From Myxococcales bacterium (GTDB lineage Bacteria > Myxococcota_A > Polyangia > Fen-1088): a stretch of DNA of 64,000 nucleotides. The position numbers and the translations under genes were made by a program. This document shows positions 35,293 through 43,816 of this stretch, piece after piece. Within the stretch, counting starts at the first letter, position 1; each line of letters opens with the position of its first letter. The DNA lies in the NCBI GenBank assembly GCA_022184915.1, contig JAGTJU010000001.1, positions 1-64,000 on the forward strand, written 5' to 3'. A model generated the notes under the pieces. It was not told where the DNA came from, ran no database searches, and saw only the letters and a list, made by a program, of their open reading frames with translations.

Positions 35293-38200
35293 ATGTCAGT
35301 CAATTTCCAGAAGTCGGTCGATGACTATAAGAACCAGGACGGAGTGGAGCTCCACTTTGGATTGGCTGACCGTGAGCTGTTGCGCGGAGAGAATTTCCTC
35401 ACCAAGCAGTTTGGTGACCCTTACGACAAGGACTTCCTAGAGAAACTGACTCTGCCCCTTTGCCCAAGAGATTTCGGGTTCACTCGCTCCGAGCCGCAGG
35501 TTCGGTACCACAAGGACCTCTTCCCCCTCGTCACCTACGCTCTTCGAGAAGTTCAGAAGATCGCTGCCTCCATAGGGTACGAACTTCGGCGTCTAAATGG
35601 CTACTACTTCCGGTACGCAAGGTGCGGCCGAACGAAGAAGGAGCTCCGAGACAACAAGAAGTTCGAGGAAGAAGCCTGGCGTTGGTACAGAGAGCGCCAC
35701 CCCGGTGCTTCATCATGGGACAAGTTGTTTCACATCGCTCTTGCCGAGTACGACCGAGATGTACGAGGTGCGAAAGCGACAGAGTCGGCGCATCCCTCGA
35801 ATCACGCATTCGGGATCGCTTTCGACATTAATCCCTCCGAGAACGATCTCAACCACTTCAAGTTCGACATGCCGGTAGAGATCGTCACTTTCCTTCGAAA
35901 GCTTGGCTTTTTCTGGGGTGGCCATTTCAACGAACCGGACGCCATGCACTTTCAGTTTGGGCTCGAGAACCCGAAGGGCGCCGTCCCCGGCGTCTCGGCC
36001 CCCATGGGTGGCAGGAGCTGCCGGTTTCCCCTGGGAGATCCGAACCGTATGGGATCCCCCCTGAGAGCCTATTGGAACGTCGAGTCCAACGAGACGGGCG
36101 TTGGCGGCTACTACGGACTTGGCCTCAATCGCAATCTGCATGGCGGGGTGCACATGTTTCCGGAGGGGCCGACGCCGGCGCCCGTTCGGAGCATGGCCCC
36201 TGGGTACATCGCGGCGGTGCGCTTGTCGCAGCGCCAGGAAGCCAGCCCCGCCATGACCTTCGCCCAAAACTGGAACGGGTTCGTGCTCGTCCGTCATGAC
36301 ATCCGTTGGCGCGATTCGGGGAAAGAGGAGTTCAGCGACAAGAAGGCCCTGCCGCTCTACTCGCTCTACATGCACACGGCGCCCCTGTCGTTCGAGCCCC
36401 CAGCGACACCGCCCGAGCCCAGGGGAGGTGACAAGAAAGGGGCCGAGACGCCGGTGGTGCCCTGGTTCCAGTCGCTGCTCGAGCAGCGCTACGGCACGTT
36501 CACGAAGATCGACGAGGACGCGGAGGGCGCGGCGGGGACCACCTACTGGTCGAAGGTCCCGGTCACAGGTAAATTTCAGCCCGGCCAGAGCTTCGCCGTC
36601 CACGGCGCCCCGAAGCCGATCGTTCCGCTCGACGACCTCGACGAGAACCGGAGGGAGCGTTGGCTCTTCAAGGAGAAGCCCCTGGACGTCGGCAAAGTCA
36701 TCGAGGCGTTGCAGAAAGGGCAGATCGTCAGTTTCGACGAGCCGTTCTTCCCGGTGGCTGAGGGCGAGATGATCGGACTGGTCGAGCGGCCCCCACCGGG
36801 CGCTGCACCGCCGGCGGCGCCGCGCGCGGGTGACAAAGCCGCCCCAGCAGCGGCGCCCACTCCCGCGTTTGTCCATTGGGAGGTCTTCTCCCCTGCGCAG
36901 GACGGGGGCAGCAGCGTGCGTGAGGTGCTTCGCCTCACGGGAGATCACTTCCCGGAACTAAAGAAGGCGTTCTCGGCCGACAAGCTCATCAAGGAGACCA
37001 CGGAGGACAACTTTCTCGAGTTCGACGAGATCAAGGGCAAACTGCTGCCGGCGCTTTCCCCCTCCGACCGCAAGGTCCTCGAAGCCGCGGTCGACGCCTG
37101 GAAGGAGCGGCAGCAGTCGTTGGGCTTCGTCGACCTGGGCCGCCGCTCGGACATCATCGACCTCTTCGGAGATGGCGCCTCGTTTGCGCCCAAAAAGCGA
37201 TGCGACGCCACCGGAGATTTTGTCGGCAAACCCTTCACGTACCCCGTTCAGATCGAGGTCGAGCGCGACGGCTTGGCGGAGTCGTCTCGTCTGGCTTCCG
37301 ACGGCCCCTACGAGCTGAAGCTCGAGTACTTCAAGGATGACGCTGGTCGAAGCGCCACGCCGTATGGAACCCTCATTGGAAAGCAGACATTGATCGTCGA
37401 GGCGGGCCCGCCGTCCGGCAAGAAGGATGAACCTGAAATCCTGACGTTCACGGTCCACGTTCCGGCGCAAGCCGATCGGGTGCGTGTGACGGCACCGAAG
37501 GAGGGGGCGCTGGTGCTCGGTGACGCCGAAACCCCCGAGCCCGACGCCGCTGGGACGGGGCTTTTGGCCGACATGGCGGCCCAGCGCTGGCGTGGAGCGC
37601 GGCTCACGCACCTTTCCGAATGGTCGCCCAAAGCGGTCGAAAAGCTGCTCGGAAAGCTGAAAACGGAGGGGATCTTCACCGCCGAGGCCGACGCGAAGGC
37701 TCAGAAGGAGATCGCGTGGTGGAAGGACGATGCGTGGAGCGTCTTCCGCTCGAAAACAGCTGACGCAGAGTGGCTCAACATGAAAGCGGTCGGCATACCG
37801 CTGCTTCATGACAACAAGGAAACGGTGAAGGCGGCGGGCAGCAAGGGGAGTCTCTTCGGTGATCAGCTGCCGCCGGACGCACACGTCGACAACCTCCACC
37901 CCGTCACGATGGTCTGGCTGCTCTCGATCCTCCAGAAGAAGGGGCTGCTGGAGCTGCAGGTCGCAAGGCGCGCCATCTTCCGAAAGGAGGACGCCGATCC
38001 CGTGGCCATGGGCTGGATCGTCCACGGCGGGCGTTCGCGCGTCGAGCTTGGCACCCCGGTGCACGTGCTCGTCATCAACGATGACTTCGGATACGACCCC
38101 ACGGTCGCGTTGACGATCAAGGCGCAAGGCGCGGGGCTCTCCTTGCCCATCGCGAACCGTGCGCCGTACGGCCCGAACGGGGTGTTCGTCAAGGCGTTGG

Positions 38201-40296
38201 CCGTGGACTTCTGGGGCTCGTTCAAGCTCCAGCTCCACGGTGCGAAGAACGCACCGAAGCGGCTCGGCCCGGAGACTCTCGAGATCGCTGCGCCCATGCT
38301 CCGCGACACCGATGCGGACGATCTCGCGGCCTCCCGTTACCGCCCCCGGCGTTCCGGATCGGGGTTGGTGTGGTGTGTGAAGGCCGACGAGCACGCGCCG
38401 CTTCCGCGGCTTCTCAATGGCTTCGTCGCTGTCGAGGTGAGCACCGATGGCAAGTCTTGGTCCGAGCCAACCGTGAACGGGAAGAATAGGTGCGTACCTG
38501 CCCAGGCGCGGACCCTTTCGTTCCAAACGCCGGTGGAGATCACCCAAGACGTGGTGGTGGAGGACGACGTCGTGGTTGGGATCGCGAAGACCTTTGGCAA
38601 AGGAACGCCGAAGGTCACGAAAAACATTGAATACGCGGAGCTGCAGCGGGCGTACACCGATCTTTCGGTCTCGTGCGCGCTCGCCGACGCGCTCCACGAG
38701 ATTGGATGCCGCGACGGAGACATCAAGAGCCTCGACCATGCAGGGATGAGCGCAACCATTGCGGTGCCGGCGAGCTGGCGGCGCGTTCACGAGATTGCGA
38801 CGAAGGCGCTTGCCAGTGATCGGTTCTCGAAGGTGGCCATCGTCGGGCAACAGGCGCCGCTCACCGAAGACGAGCTCGACGAAAACGTCAGGATGCCCGA
38901 GACCGAGCGGCTCAGCTCGCTTTTGCGCCAGGGGCTCGAGCTCACGGTGAAACCCACCGGCGTCGCCGCCTGCAAGAACCTGCTGATCGAGGGCCTTCGG
39001 ATCGAGGGGAGCCACATCAGGGGCTTTGAGGGTACGTCGCAACGGATCACGAGCCAGCTCACTCTGGCAGCGTTCGTTCGCAAGGCGCCCGCGCGGATCA
39101 GCTGCGTGCTCGCCAACGGCCTCGAGCAGCTGCGCGGCAAGGCAAAACGGTGCGTCGTTTCCCGGCTCTCTTGGGATGGAAGCAAGTGTGTCATCGATGG
39201 CGATGGTGCCTTCGCCGCCGCCCAGGAGATCTCGGCGTTCGCCGACGTTTCCGTGGTCGAGGAGAACAAGCGCAAGAAGCTGGTCCTTTTTGCCCCGGCC
39301 CAACAAGGCGTGGTGGTCCGCTTCGATCCAACACAACTGCTCGAGGAGATCCGGGCGGAAGAGTCGAAGGGGGGACGGCTACGAACGGACGACGGGCGGT
39401 TGCATTACCGATTCTCGTTTTGCGCCGTGAACGGAGCGTCGCTTCGCGCCCCCGGGGTAGAATTCGGCGGCGGGCCCGCGGGCGTCGACCAGGACCTGTT
39501 CGGCTCGCTGGCTGGATCCTCGCAAGCGGTCATTGCCCGCTGCGCCGGGGCGTCTGGTGTTCTCACGCCCAAGAGATTCGGTCCGATCACCGCCAAGCTC
39601 ATCGAAGACGAAATCGTGGTCAATGTGCCGCTCGTGGGCGGTGCCGACCTGTGGGTCGGGACGGCAATTTCGTTCAAGGCCGATCCCAGCGACGGCAAAA
39701 AGCCAAGCCGCGTGGTGGTCAAGCCAGGCGTGACCAGCGTCGGCCAGACGTTCAAGCGGCGCGGTGAGGCGCCCCTCGAGGTGACCGTGGAGCCGGACGG
39801 GACCGGAGGAGGCGGGGCCAAGCTCAAGGCATCGCTCAAGCTCCTGCTCGAGCCCCGCATCCTGGCTGAGCCGCAGATGGCCGTGGCCGAGGAGGACGGA
39901 TACCTCGTGCTGTGGTGCCGCACCGAAGGCATTCCCGCTGCCCGGGGTGCACAACCCGAGCTCCCGTTCGCGTACGGCGGCCGGGGCGCTGGCAAGGTTG
40001 TCAGCGTTCGAGGCGCCAGCAGGAAACACGTCCCGCTCGTACTCGAGGTCGTTCCGGAGCGGGTCACGCCACCCCTGTCGCCGCTGCCGTTGCCTGTGAG
40101 CTACTACGCTCCCGTCCATAAAGGAGGTGGCTTGGTGGACCCAAACGGAGTTTTCGCCGCACGGATCCAAGCCAATCTCGTCGCGCCCGGGGCGTACTAC
40201 AAAGTTTCCCTGAAGGCGCCCGGGCTGCCCCACATCCGGCCCGTGAATCGGCAAGTCATGCTGAGAGCGGGCTCGCCCAAGGGCCCACTGCTGTGA
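35293..40296 (+). CDS. 1667-residue protein with M15 peptidase and M23-like domains
   Basis: The N-terminus has no signal peptide. A complete M15 (VanY/DD-carboxypeptidase-type) domain lies at about 70-230: zinc ligands His171 and Asp178 in NHAFGIAFDINP and His219 in DAMHFQF, with catalytic Asp216. An M23/LytM-like domain follows at about 260-370 (NLHGGVHMF, LVRHD, YSLYMH) but the expected H-x3-D is H283-x3-H287, so it may be inactive. A Pro/Ala linker at about 500-520 leads into a long beta-rich, largely unrecognised C-terminal part. The first domain should cut peptide bonds in peptidoglycan stems. Downstream, 33 bases away, is a second hydrolase gene. Confidence 0.78.
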   Translation: MSVNFQKSVDDYKNQDGVELHFGLADRELLRGENFLTKQFGDPYDKDFLEKLTLPLCPRDFGFTRSEPQVRYHKDLFPLVTYALREVQKIAASIGYELRRLNGYYFRYARCGRTKKELRDNKKFEEEAWRWYRERHPGASSWDKLFHIALAEYDRDVRGAKATESAHPSNHAFGIAFDINPSENDLNHFKFDMPVEIVTFLRKLGFFWGGHFNEPDAMHFQFGLENPKGAVPGVSAPMGGRSCRFPLGDPNRMGSPLRAYWNVESNETGVGGYYGLGLNRNLHGGVHMFPEGPTPAPVRSMAPGYIAAVRLSQRQEASPAMTFAQNWNGFVLVRHDIRWRDSGKEEFSDKKALPLYSLYMHTAPLSFEPPATPPEPRGGDKKGAETPVVPWFQSLLEQRYGTFTKIDEDAEGAAGTTYWSKVPVTGKFQPGQSFAVHGAPKPIVPLDDLDENRRERWLFKEKPLDVGKVIEALQKGQIVSFDEPFFPVAEGEMIGLVERPPPGAAPPAAPRAGDKAAPAAAPTPAFVHWEVFSPAQDGGSSVREVLRLTGDHFPELKKAFSADKLIKETTEDNFLEFDEIKGKLLPALSPSDRKVLEAAVDAWKERQQSLGFVDLGRRSDIIDLFGDGASFAPKKRCDATGDFVGKPFTYPVQIEVERDGLAESSRLASDGPYELKLEYFKDDAGRSATPYGTLIGKQTLIVEAGPPSGKKDEPEILTFTVHVPAQADRVRVTAPKEGALVLGDAETPEPDAAGTGLLADMAAQRWRGARLTHLSEWSPKAVEKLLGKLKTEGIFTAEADAKAQKEIAWWKDDAWSVFRSKTADAEWLNMKAVGIPLLHDNKETVKAAGSKGSLFGDQLPPDAHVDNLHPVTMVWLLSILQKKGLLELQVARRAIFRKEDADPVAMGWIVHGGRSRVELGTPVHVLVINDDFGYDPTVALTIKAQGAGLSLPIANRAPYGPNGVFVKALAVDFWGSFKLQLHGAKNAPKRLGPETLEIAAPMLRDTDADDLAASRYRPRRSGSGLVWCVKADEHAPLPRLLNGFVAVEVSTDGKSWSEPTVNGKNRCVPAQARTLSFQTPVEITQDVVVEDDVVVGIAKTFGKGTPKVTKNIEYAELQRAYTDLSVSCALADALHEIGCRDGDIKSLDHAGMSATIAVPASWRRVHEIATKALASDRFSKVAIVGQQAPLTEDELDENVRMPETERLSSLLRQGLELTVKPTGVAACKNLLIEGLRIEGSHIRGFEGTSQRITSQLTLAAFVRKAPARISCVLANGLEQLRGKAKRCVVSRLSWDGSKCVIDGDGAFAAAQEISAFADVSVVEENKRKKLVLFAPAQQGVVVRFDPTQLLEEIRAEESKGGRLRTDDGRLHYRFSFCAVNGASLRAPGVEFGGGPAGVDQDLFGSLAGSSQAVIARCAGASGVLTPKRFGPITAKLIEDEIVVNVPLVGGADLWVGTAISFKADPSDGKKPSRVVVKPGVTSVGQTFKRRGEAPLEVTVEPDGTGGGGAKLKASLKLLLEPRILAEPQMAVAEEDGYLVLWCRTEGIPAARGAQPELPFAYGGRGAGKVVSVRGASRKHVPLVLEVVPERVTPPLSPLPLPVSYYAPVHKGGGLVDPNGVFAARIQANLVAPGAYYKVSLKAPGLPHIRPVNRQVMLRAGSPKGPLL
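37306..37535 (+). repeat. source copy of the duplicated segment
   Basis: This 230-base part of the large hydrolase gene is the counterpart of 33549-33774. It is in frame and intact here, encoding the stretch from PYELKLEYFKDDAG to GDAETP, a beta-rich segment. The pair are direct repeats about 3.7 kb apart. Confidence 0.85.
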
Positions 40297-40329
40297 CCTC
40301 ACCGCTCGCCCCTGTGACGGAGAACCGCC

Positions 40330-42261
40330 ATGCCTGAAATCGGAAGCCGCAGCGCCACGCCCGTCGAGGGGCTCACGTTCGAGCTTGGCACGATGAACAG
40401 GTTTCGCCTGCGCGCCACGACGCGTGTGCGACCTCGGCTCTCGCCGTGTTCGCCCGCTGTCGTCGTCACCAAGCTGCAACAAGAGCTCACGCTCGAGGGC
40501 ACGGCGGACAACCTGGACCGCGAGGTGCGCGCGAGCCTCATCTGGCTCATCCAGATGGGCAGCGAGGTTCGCCGAGTCCAGCACACCGCGGGCGTGGTGT
40601 TGGTCCCCGCTGGTGACAAGGGTGGCCAGCTGGCTGCGGTCCCGTTCGAGGTGCGCGAGCTGCGGCCTTCGGCGCCGGGAGCCAAGGAGGAACCCAAGCC
40701 GGCCCCGCTGACCTGCGACGTCTTGACACTGGGGCTGACGGGCCAGGGGCAGATTGGCTTCTGCATCGAGCCTGAAGACGGGGCGACGGAGCCGTGCGAG
40801 CTCGCAGCTGGTGAGGCGGGTGCGTCGTTCGATGTGCCGGTTTCAGCGACGGTGGTGGCGCCGGACGGACGCACGCCGCTCGATCCTGCGACCATCCTGG
40901 TCGGGCGCAAGCTCGCGCTTCGCATAGAGGCGGGTGCGCCGTTCGCCAACCGGGAAGCCGAGTTGCACGTGTGGGAAAGTGAAACATCCCCGACCTCCTA
41001 CGAGGATGAGCTCGCCATGGGGGGCTACAAGACGACGTTCACCATGGGCAGTGAGCCGCACGTCGAGGTGCTGCGCCTGGGCGTCGACGGCGGACGGCTT
41101 TGGTACAGCATCGGCGAAACCGCGAAGCTCCGGTTCCGCTACCGCGTGCGCGCGCTCGGCGACGATCACCTGCCCGTGCCGGGCTCGCAGCCCATCTGTG
41201 CGGGCTTGGTCGCCGAGGTGGAGCCCCCTCGGTTGACGAAATGGACCATCGCTCGCCAGGAGCCTGCCGCTCCTGCGCCCGACGCGCCCTCGGATGGGGC
41301 GCTCCACGCAGCTGTTGCGGGCCAGGTCACGCAGATCGCATCGGACTTTGGCCTCACCTTCGATGTGGCGTTGTACCTTCAGGAACCCGAACCGGTCGGG
41401 ATTCGGCCCCTGGACATCGGTTGCTCCGTTCAGCTGAACCAGGGCGCCCCGGCCGCAACCGAACCCGGCACGTTCTCCGGCTCGCTGACCATCGGTGGAG
41501 AAGAGGCGGGCTACCTGCGCGACCACGCCCATGCGGCCGTGTTCGCCACCATCGCATTCCCCCCGGGGCCGAATGCCAAGGAACCCTTCGGGAGCTTCAT
41601 TGCGTACACGGCCAACATGGCGCAAGCGCTACAGCCGGACGGTTTCGCTCCCTTCGTTGCGGGTGGTTTGGCGACGCCCGATACCGGCAGGGCCGTCTGC
41701 ACCCAGTTGCTCTCGTACGGGGGCGACCTGGCAGCGCTCGCCTCGAGCGCGGTGCACGTTCCAGAGGCCAAGAAGAAGGAATTTCACCTGATGGTCGCAG
41801 CCATCTGGGGCGAAGCCTGCGGACAAAGCGAGGTCGCCTGGCGCGCGCTTGCTCACCTCATCATGAACCGCGCCGCAAACAAGCACCGTGGGCAGGACAC
41901 GGTGGAGGGAATCGTGCTGCACACGGGCTTCGATGCGACGAGGCCTCGGAGCAACCCCGCTGACCCCTGGCTGTTCGGCGCGGCGCTCGCCCACCTTGAA
42001 AAGAAAACGCCTCTGGAGCGCCCGGACCAGGCCCTGCGTCTCGAGCGCATGGCGAAGGTCGTCGCGCGCGTCTACCTGGGACTCGATCCCGACATGACCA
42101 GCGGCGCCGACCACTACTACAGCCCCAAGGCGCAGGCAAAGCTCCACGCAAAGAATCCCCAGAAACACCAGCAGGTCCCCACGTTCGCGCTCGAATACCA
42201 GCGGGTTGCGGTGGCGATCCTTCCGACCGACGACTTCGTCTTTTTCCGCTCCCAGCGCTGA
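40330..42261 (+). CDS. protein with C-terminal SleB-like cell-wall hydrolase domain
   Basis: 643 residues without a signal peptide. The first about 480 residues are beta-rich and unrecognised, resembling in style the C-terminal part of the preceding gene. The last about 155 residues match SleB/hydrolase_2 lytic enzymes: AAIWGEACGQSEVAWRALAH with the predicted catalytic Glu495, then LIMNRAANKH and DHYYSPKAQAK. SleB-type enzymes cleave the glycan strand of peptidoglycan. Together with the M15 protein this gives a glycan cutter and a peptide cutter in one operon. Start ATG at 40330. Confidence 0.75.
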   Translation: MPEIGSRSATPVEGLTFELGTMNRFRLRATTRVRPRLSPCSPAVVVTKLQQELTLEGTADNLDREVRASLIWLIQMGSEVRRVQHTAGVVLVPAGDKGGQLAAVPFEVRELRPSAPGAKEEPKPAPLTCDVLTLGLTGQGQIGFCIEPEDGATEPCELAAGEAGASFDVPVSATVVAPDGRTPLDPATILVGRKLALRIEAGAPFANREAELHVWESETSPTSYEDELAMGGYKTTFTMGSEPHVEVLRLGVDGGRLWYSIGETAKLRFRYRVRALGDDHLPVPGSQPICAGLVAEVEPPRLTKWTIARQEPAAPAPDAPSDGALHAAVAGQVTQIASDFGLTFDVALYLQEPEPVGIRPLDIGCSVQLNQGAPAATEPGTFSGSLTIGGEEAGYLRDHAHAAVFATIAFPPGPNAKEPFGSFIAYTANMAQALQPDGFAPFVAGGLATPDTGRAVCTQLLSYGGDLAALASSAVHVPEAKKKEFHLMVAAIWGEACGQSEVAWRALAHLIMNRAANKHRGQDTVEGIVLHTGFDATRPRSNPADPWLFGAALAHLEKKTPLERPDQALRLERMAKVVARVYLGLDPDMTSGADHYYSPKAQAKLHAKNPQKHQQVPTFALEYQRVAVAILPTDDFVFFRSQR

Positions 42262-42294
42262 GCCCCATCTCTCTTGGCGACGGCCGCGTTCGTC

Positions 42295-42570
42295 TCAGGG
42301 CAGGTAATCTTCAGGCTGCTCCGCCGCTTGCTCGAGACGCTTGCGATCCCGGTTGACGCCCATCTCCAGGTAGAGCTCCACCAGGGCCGAGTAGGTCATA
42401 CGCCGCCGTTCGGCGATGTCACGCACGTCCTCGTAGAGATCCGAACCGATGTAGACGTTGAGCCTGCGGTTGTTCTTTGCGGGGCGCCCCACGCGAGGTG
42501 CGGACACGTCTGCCGTGTTCCCGGGCGCGGTGGACTTCGGCCCGGCTTTGAGGGGGCGTTTGCTGGCCAA
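42295..42570 (-). CDS. ribbon-helix-helix (CopG/Arc-type) small DNA-binding protein
   Basis: 91 residues from a TTG start. The N-terminus is basic and Pro/Ala-rich (GRPAKNNRR), followed by an RHH-like core: RRLNVYIGSDLYEDVRDIAE, then RRRMTYSALVELYLEMG. Many such proteins are antitoxins or autorepressors. No toxin gene overlaps it; the divergent neighbour at 42671 is of unknown function. A 16-bp perfect palindrome lies between the two start codons and would be a natural operator. Confidence 0.65.
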   Translation of the reverse strand: MASKRPLKAGPKSTAPGNTADVSAPRVGRPAKNNRRLNVYIGSDLYEDVRDIAERRRMTYSALVELYLEMGVNRDRKRLEQAAEQPEDYLP

Positions 42571-42635
42571 TGCGTGGAGCAGTGTACCAGAGGATTTCTA
42601 CCTGCAGAAACCCACCAAAATGCGCATCTCCGTTT

Positions 42636-42651
42636 TAAAAATGTATTTTTA
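42636..42651. promoter_or_regulatory. 16-bp palindrome between divergent genes (possible RHH operator)
   Basis: TAAAAATGTATTTTTA is a perfect inverted repeat with 7-base arms around GT. It sits in an AT-rich patch that stands out in this high-GC region, 66 bases upstream of the RHH gene and 20 bases upstream of the divergent ATG at 42671. It could be an operator overlapping the promoter of the plus-strand gene. Confidence 0.45.
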
Positions 42652-42670
42652 GTGCTTAAAATTGTCCCCC

Positions 42671-43105
42671 ATGAAAACGTCGTTTCTCATGGCGCCCGGA
42701 TCGCGGCGGATCGGGCTCGAACGGGTGGTGTTTACGTGGGCACCGCTCAACGTACGCGCCTGGCTGCCAGGGCCCTTTCGCGGATGGGCCGAAGCGGATG
42801 GCGCCGTACGCGCCGCCGCCGACGCCCTGGAGCCGGGGGAGGTGGCCAAGACCTACTTCGAGGTGATGTGGCAGGATCGGCGCTGTCACCGGGGGCGCCT
42901 GGATCTCGTTCGTGATCTGCCGGGCGGCGCCACACCCCTGTCCTTCAAGGTCAGGTTCGACCTGGCGTTCTTTGCGGGCCGCCATCGGCCTGCGAGCTGG
43001 AGCGACGAACAGTATTGGTCCGTATGGCTCGAGCACCTGACACACATGCCGACGCATCCGCGGGCCTGCGCCCAGCTGCTGGATGGCTACGAGCTGGGGC
43101 TGTGA
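42671..43105 (+). CDS. uncharacterised protein
   Basis: 144 residues, no signal peptide or TM segment, and no family recognised. It is rich in Trp and Arg with a central KTYFEVMWQDRRCHRGRLDL segment and a C-terminal YWSVWLEHLTHMPTH. It is 2 bases before the radC-like gene (ATG 43108), so they are co-transcribed. A TTG at 42662 would add three residues. Confidence 0.55.
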   Translation: MKTSFLMAPGSRRIGLERVVFTWAPLNVRAWLPGPFRGWAEADGAVRAAADALEPGEVAKTYFEVMWQDRRCHRGRLDLVRDLPGGATPLSFKVRFDLAFFAGRHRPASWSDEQYWSVWLEHLTHMPTHPRACAQLLDGYELGL

Positions 43106-43107
43106 CC

Positions 43108-43806
43108 ATGGCCACGCGATCACGGCTCTCGACGACCGAGCTTCTTCCGCTTTTGGCCGAGCTTTTCGGTTCGCGGCGGGCGGGTGCCTTGCTGGAAACC
43201 CATGGGGACCTGCGCCGCGCCTACCGCGCCTCCGATGAGGAGCTCAAGGCGCTGGGCTTCTCCTCGGCCCAGATCCGCCGCTTGCGTGCCATCGTGCACC
43301 TTGCGGCGTACACCCGGCCCAGCCCTTTTCCCAGCGGCAGAAGCATTCGGCGGGGCCGCGACGTGGCCGCGCACTTTTCGGCGCGCTTGGCGTTGGCCGA
43401 GGTCGAGGAGTTCTGGGCGCTGGCGCTCGACGTGCGCAACCGCGTACTGGAAGAGCTGTTTTTGGGGCGTGGTTCGCTGACGAGGGTCGAAGTGCACCCG
43501 CGCGATGTGTTCCGTCCCTTGGTGCGGCTGGGCGCCGCGGCCGTCATCTTCGTTCACAACCACCCAAGCGGCGATCCGGCGCCATCCGAGCAAGACCACG
43601 AGCTCACCCACCGCCTGGTGAGCGCAGGCCTCCTGCTGGGCATTCCCGTGCTGGATCACCTCGTGGTCACGCCGGGCGGCGCGCACACGAGTTTGGTGTG
43701 CAGTCCCCCGCGCTTCAAGCCCGACGGGCTGTCCCCCCAGAACGAGGCTTTGCGCAAGGCTACGCTGAGCGTGCTCGACGACCAGTTTGGTCCGCGCGCT
43801 TGGTGA
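43108..43806 (+). CDS. radC: RadC-family JAB/MPN metalloprotein
   Basis: 232 residues of the RadC (DUF2466) family. An N-terminal helix-hairpin-helix-like UPF0758 segment (about 10-65, DEELKALGFSSAQIRRLRA) precedes a JAMM domain about 95-215. The zinc motif H-x-H-x7-S-x2-D is complete: His150, His152, Ser160, Asp163 in VHNHPSGDPAPSEQD. Its molecular role is unsettled; the historical link to DNA repair is doubtful. ATG at 43108 is the first Met within the family match. Confidence 0.88.
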   Translation: MATRSRLSTTELLPLLAELFGSRRAGALLETHGDLRRAYRASDEELKALGFSSAQIRRLRAIVHLAAYTRPSPFPSGRSIRRGRDVAAHFSARLALAEVEEFWALALDVRNRVLEELFLGRGSLTRVEVHPRDVFRPLVRLGAAAVIFVHNHPSGDPAPSEQDHELTHRLVSAGLLLGIPVLDHLVVTPGGAHTSLVCSPPRFKPDGLSPQNEALRKATLSVLDDQFGPRAW

Positions 43807-43816
43807 GGGACGCCCC

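Noticed and set aside
36958-39336. 792-residue minus-strand frame inside the giant hydrolase gene
   Set aside because: Long by chance in GC-rich sequence; composition is Arg/His/Leu-rich with no motif, and the sense gene has an intact M15 domain.
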